A stretch of 64,000 nucleotides of DNA from Notospermus geniculatus. Lineage: Eukaryota; Nemertea; Pilidiophora; Heteronemertea; Lineidae. The stretch spans positions 663,170 through 727,169 of the forward strand of contig NMRB01000074.1 of the NCBI GenBank assembly GCA_002633025.1. The letters run 5' to 3'. Shown one piece after another: positions 60,601 to 64,000 of this stretch (position 1 is its first letter; every line of letters begins with the position of its first letter). The notes below the pieces were generated by a model. It ran no database searches. It worked only from the letters and a program-made list of their open reading frames with translations, and was not told where the DNA came from. A program made the position numbers and the translations under genes.

Positions 60601-63600
60601 CGTAAGTTTGCTCTACTATGTTTTCTTTGATTTCAGAACAGTGGCTTTTCATGAACCGGATGCTCAATATACCTGCAATATTTCAGATAACACTAACAGT
60701 AGACAGAATAGAATGTTGTGTTTTCGATTGTCATTTTGTTGGTACATACATGTAGACCAATGCACAACACCCCAGCTTTATGTTCTGTGTGGTCCATACC
60801 GGTACACTATTACTATACATTTTATCATAATTGTATCATTTTCGACAATTTCCATTTTGTTCATGTGCTGCCACAGAGTCACTTCCTTGTCTACTCCACC
60901 AAAAACTTTGGTGGGCCTATTCAAGTATGTCAAAAATTAAGCAGATTTTCTTATGATTCACAGCTTATGTGACCGATGCATTACAATCATCAAAAGCCAT
61001 CACAGTCCCATGACCCAGAGTCATTCATGTTGTTAAATAGGTCAATAATGGTCATGTGCTCCCAGACAAATAGATAGTAATTCTTTTTATATCATGATGA
61101 TCGGAGCACATCTGACATGCCTGAGTTGTTTTGTTATATAAATGGTCATGTGTGTGACACATATGCAAAGCCTAGACTACTTGTGTTGAAGTTCAGGACA
61201 AATTGGCCTTTACATAATTTCACAAAATGAAATATCATGGGGACGTGATATTGATATGCATCCGGGATATGCATACAGCAAACTAGGAAGTTTCTTGATT
61301 GATCTTGATCATGTTTGATGAGACTTTTGCCCAGCAGGCAGACCATCCTGAAGTAATCAGTGCTTCTTGTACTTGTAGGCCTAGAGGCAGGATAGGAGCG
61401 AGTTGTTGAGAACCACTGATTAGCTCGGAGGGAGGGAGGGCGGGAGGAATTACTTAGTAGCCATGGGTTTTTTGACTGCTGGAGTTCTATCTCAGTGGTT
61501 GACAAGTCTGCTTCTCAGATTTTCATTTGAGAACTGCTTCATAAACATGGAATTGGGCCTGGATAAGCTGGTCTTTATGGAAATAGTATTCGATAGCAGT
61601 TCAATGAATAGAATTAGGATAGATTATCTGATGAGTTGTAATGATGGGTAAAGTGCCCAAAAGTATTCTAGTATAAGAATTTAAAGTGAGCTATGAAATA
61701 AATCCTTGGCATACATGTATGTGCAAGACAGTGTTATTGGTCTTCTCTGGTGATACTAGTAGGCTCTTCTATAGCAAAGCATGAAAAGACAGAAAAACAT
61801 CTACCTGTTTGCAGGTAACAAAGATTTGCATGCTCACATGGGATATGAAAGAGGGAAATCCCTAACATTTTCTGATTCATCACAAGAATGTCAAGGTTCA
61901 TGATAAACTGAACTGTTGTTTTTTAGCCTCCAAGATCACAGGTTGAGTGAAAAAAGGCTCAGATTTCTCACAGACTACATGCAATTTTTACCAACTTCAC
62001 AGGGAAGATCTTCCCCAGTCATCAAACTATTCCTAATTGTTCTGTTTTCCCTGACTCACTCAGTCTGGCATGTCTGGAAGAAAGAGACGCCAGTTTTTCT
62101 GTCTGAAATTAAAAATACATTTTTATGTACTTTGTTTTATTGTGAGGCACACAGAAAACAGCTGATAACTAAGTGATATTGGAATTCAATGAGAGGGTAG
62201 GCAAAAATCAATGATTTCTGTTGGTTAAAGCTTCTTTTACACGCATCCTTCATCGAACGGACATCAGTGCATTTGCTGTAGATGAACTGAGAGATTGTAT
62301 CTTCCCTCGCACACTGTGCTCCTCTGGCATGTCTGGATTGATGTAATGTGTGACGGCTGGCAATCCCATTGTCCTCGCTAACCACCTGGTCAACTGTTGC
62401 ATAGTGTTATCGCTTGGACTTGATTGATATGCCTATGGTTGGATGAAAACATGACAATTGAATTGAAGTGGAAGGAATGAATATTCCTTGGACTAAAAAC
62501 ATGCCAGGATCCTGTTCATGTCAACGTCATTTAATGATAGACTTAATGACGCAGTCGAAGTGCATGGCATCTGTTGTTGATTAGCCTCTTCCATATGAAT
62601 ATGATGCTTGTTCATGAACCTGGCTTATCCAACAGAAGAAAACGTACCCTTGGTAAACTGAATCAGACAGTTTGCTTGTAAGTGCTGATACAAAAATATT
62701 GAGATGACTTATAAATCAAATTGATTTTCATGCCCTTTTCAGAAAAGAATCATCATTGCTGTTGTGGCCGAAGAATTCATGGGCATTCTTGCAAAACCAT
62801 CAACCGTTTACCGAAGGTGAGTGTGTGAAACCTTTCCACTCATTCAGTTTGGAGTAGGACATGGTTGGGGCTGAGAGATGCTGCCTCAAGATTGAGAGAT
62901 GTCCAGAAATGTTTCACAGTAGTCCTTCCATACTGTTGATGCTACTTCTTCCTATCCTCATCCTCATATCATCATTAGTGTCTATTCAAATTCAAGATTT
63001 CCTTCCTATTTTCAGTGACGACGATGGCCGTAGTTTCAAAAACATTGATGAAAAAGTCAACTTTGACAAAAAGGACACAAGTACGGGCAAGACACCCAAA
63101 ATTTACATCAAAAAGGGGAATGGCGTGCAGAAATCTCCCAACAGTCAAAAGAAGGTATGGAATATCTCTAACATTACAAACATCTGCTATCCCTCCTGAT
63201 TGCCATAAACTTAGGAATGCCTAAAAAATAAAACAAATCAATATTTGCAAATTCATAGGTCTTGTTAATTCATTCTCATTCTCTCCTTTGTTTTTCCAGA
63301 TCATCCTAGTTGGCCATGGCAATGGCAAAACAACTGAACTGTACATAACAGAGGATGGTGGGCTCAGCTTCCATTCCTACACTGCAGACTTCCTCTTCAA
63401 AGATGCATTCCTATGGCACCCAAAGGAAGAGGATTGGATGTTAGCCAGGGCTGCTGACACCAAGGTTGGCATTGAAAATTTTAGACTGTACCGGTACCAA
63501 CATTGATTTGAAATACGAACAACTACCGGTATGCCTGAAAACATTTTGAGAGCATCATTTAGAGACCAAAAGTACATGCATGTTATGTACCAATTGTTAA

Positions 63601-63913
63601 AAAGTGCTGATGTATATTTCATCTTTTGTAGACTTTGTACATTTCAACTGACCTTGGAAGGAGTTGGAAATCCATATCAACGAATGTTGCCAAGTTCAAG
63701 TGGTAAGTTTCTGTATACAAGATTTGTCTATGGTACATGACTTATGCTGGTTTGATGGCTTCTTCCATAACCATATGGTTTGTTGACTGGAGGAGGCAAA
63801 TTGCACATGATGGCTAAAACCACCTCATGTGTTATGTTTCAGGGGCGTCAGCAGCGATGATTCAAAAGAGACCATCTATCTCACACGTGATCCTAGTGGA
63901 GTACCAAGTGAGA
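57624..63913 (+). CDS. VPS10 domain (sortilin-like) sorting receptor, 5' part
   Basis: The exons are 57624-57926, 60539-60601, 60877-60924, 62743-62816, 63016-63154, 63300-63464, 63632-63702 and 63843-63913, all phase-consistent, continuing past the window. MADRGHRSFG precedes a signal-peptide core (ITLIFSLFIVFCF). A propeptide ends in the furin site R-F-R-R at residues 68-71, as in sortilin, whose propeptide is removed by furin. VPS10 beta-propeller features follow: SLSLVWGKDDNG, the Asp-box strand YRSDDDGRSFKNI, LYITEDGGLSFHSY, and LYISTDLGRSWKSI with KFKWG. Such receptors carry ligands between the Golgi, endosomes and surface. The 10CC, membrane and tail regions are outside the window, so SORT1 cannot be told from SORCS or SORL types. 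The upstream in-frame codons before 57624 lack an ATG. Confidence 0.87.
58576..59400. mobile_element. About 825-bp non-autonomous transposon in sortilin intron 1
   Basis: GGAGGTACCTATTTTCG (58577) and CGAAAATAGGTACCTCC (to 59400) are perfect 17-bp inverted termini. The interior is AT-rich, with an A-rich tract at 58985-59010 and no transposase frame. No obvious target duplication is present. Confidence 0.65.
59611..59741. mobile_element. Foldback MITE in sortilin intron 1
   Basis: CTGGGTTTCCTCTTCCATTA at the left pairs with TAATGGAAGAGGAAACCCAG at the right. Pairing continues inward through AGTAAAGAAAATC and GATTTTCTTTACT. Confidence 0.85.
59775..59985. repeat. Minisatellite with GTAAGACCCTGTTATAAAA units
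   Basis: About five to six units of roughly 38 bp alternate AAAAGTAAGACCCTGTTAT with AAAAGTAAGACCCCCACAGT. It lies just right of the foldback element, in intron 1 of the sortilin-like gene. Confidence 0.85.
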
Positions 63914-64000
63914 GTAAGTTTCTTCATGACTGTGGCATTATTCAAAAAATAAGTTTGGGTGTACCGACATTTGCAGTAGCCTCTGAGGTGGAGCTAACTC

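Noticed and set aside
1-64000. CRISPR arrays, bacterial operons, rRNA genes
   Set aside because: None seen. The regular repeats present are a minisatellite, TAGGCC tracts and transposon palindromes in an animal genome.

Overview
This is animal nuclear DNA. Genes are multi-exon with GT-AG introns, and intergenic and intronic DNA is crowded with short non-autonomous DNA transposons and TAGGCCTA-type repeats. The gene content is metazoan (SUV39H, PIERCE, TBC1D25, TMEM116, rolling stone, PRSS23-type protease, animal GH3, VPS10/sortilin). Together with the TAGGCC and ACATGTA repeat flavour, this suggests a marine invertebrate deuterostome, most likely an echinoderm or close relative; the species is an inference I cannot prove. 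There is one 67-N gap (13527-13593) and one ambiguous base (48918).

Layout, left to right. 1-8711: a head-to-head pair, Rab GDI (minus, only first exons visible) and an SUV39H H3K9 methyltransferase (plus, 4680-8711). Their shared promoter plus the first exons of both genes occurs twice (about 236-2660 and 3559-6110). 11276-15910: TMEM116-like seven-pass protein (minus), convergent with SUV39H, with TM exons missing around the gap. 17083-19963: PIERCE1/2-like ciliary microtubule inner protein (plus), with one exon duplicated. 23225-39780: TBC1D25-like Rab GAP (minus), in which a block of about 5 kb carrying three coding exons is present twice. 41045-43395: cytochrome b561 domain protein of the CYB561D1/D2 group (minus), with an apparent frameshift and a 1.06-kb foldback element in its first intron. 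44220-45223: rolling stone-like membrane protein (plus). 47013-48260: single-exon PRSS23/35-type secreted serine protease (minus). About 49440-50513: 5'-truncated LINE. 51016-54752: GH3 domain protein (GHDC family, minus). 57624 to the right edge: 5' part of a VPS10/sortilin receptor gene (plus).

The genes do not form one pathway. TBC1D25 (Rab GAP), GDI (Rab recycling) and sortilin (sorting receptor) all belong to vesicle traffic, but they are separated by unrelated genes and no operon-like logic is visible. The most notable structural theme is tandem repetition of exon-bearing blocks at three loci (GDI/SUV39H, PIERCE, TBC1D25). In each the copies differ by scattered substitutions and by transposon presence or absence. 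This is equally what two divergent haplotypes wrongly placed in tandem by an assembler would look like, and it must be settled with reads. The second theme is a rich set of foldback/MITE families, several with clear target-site duplications or with empty sites visible in the sister copy.
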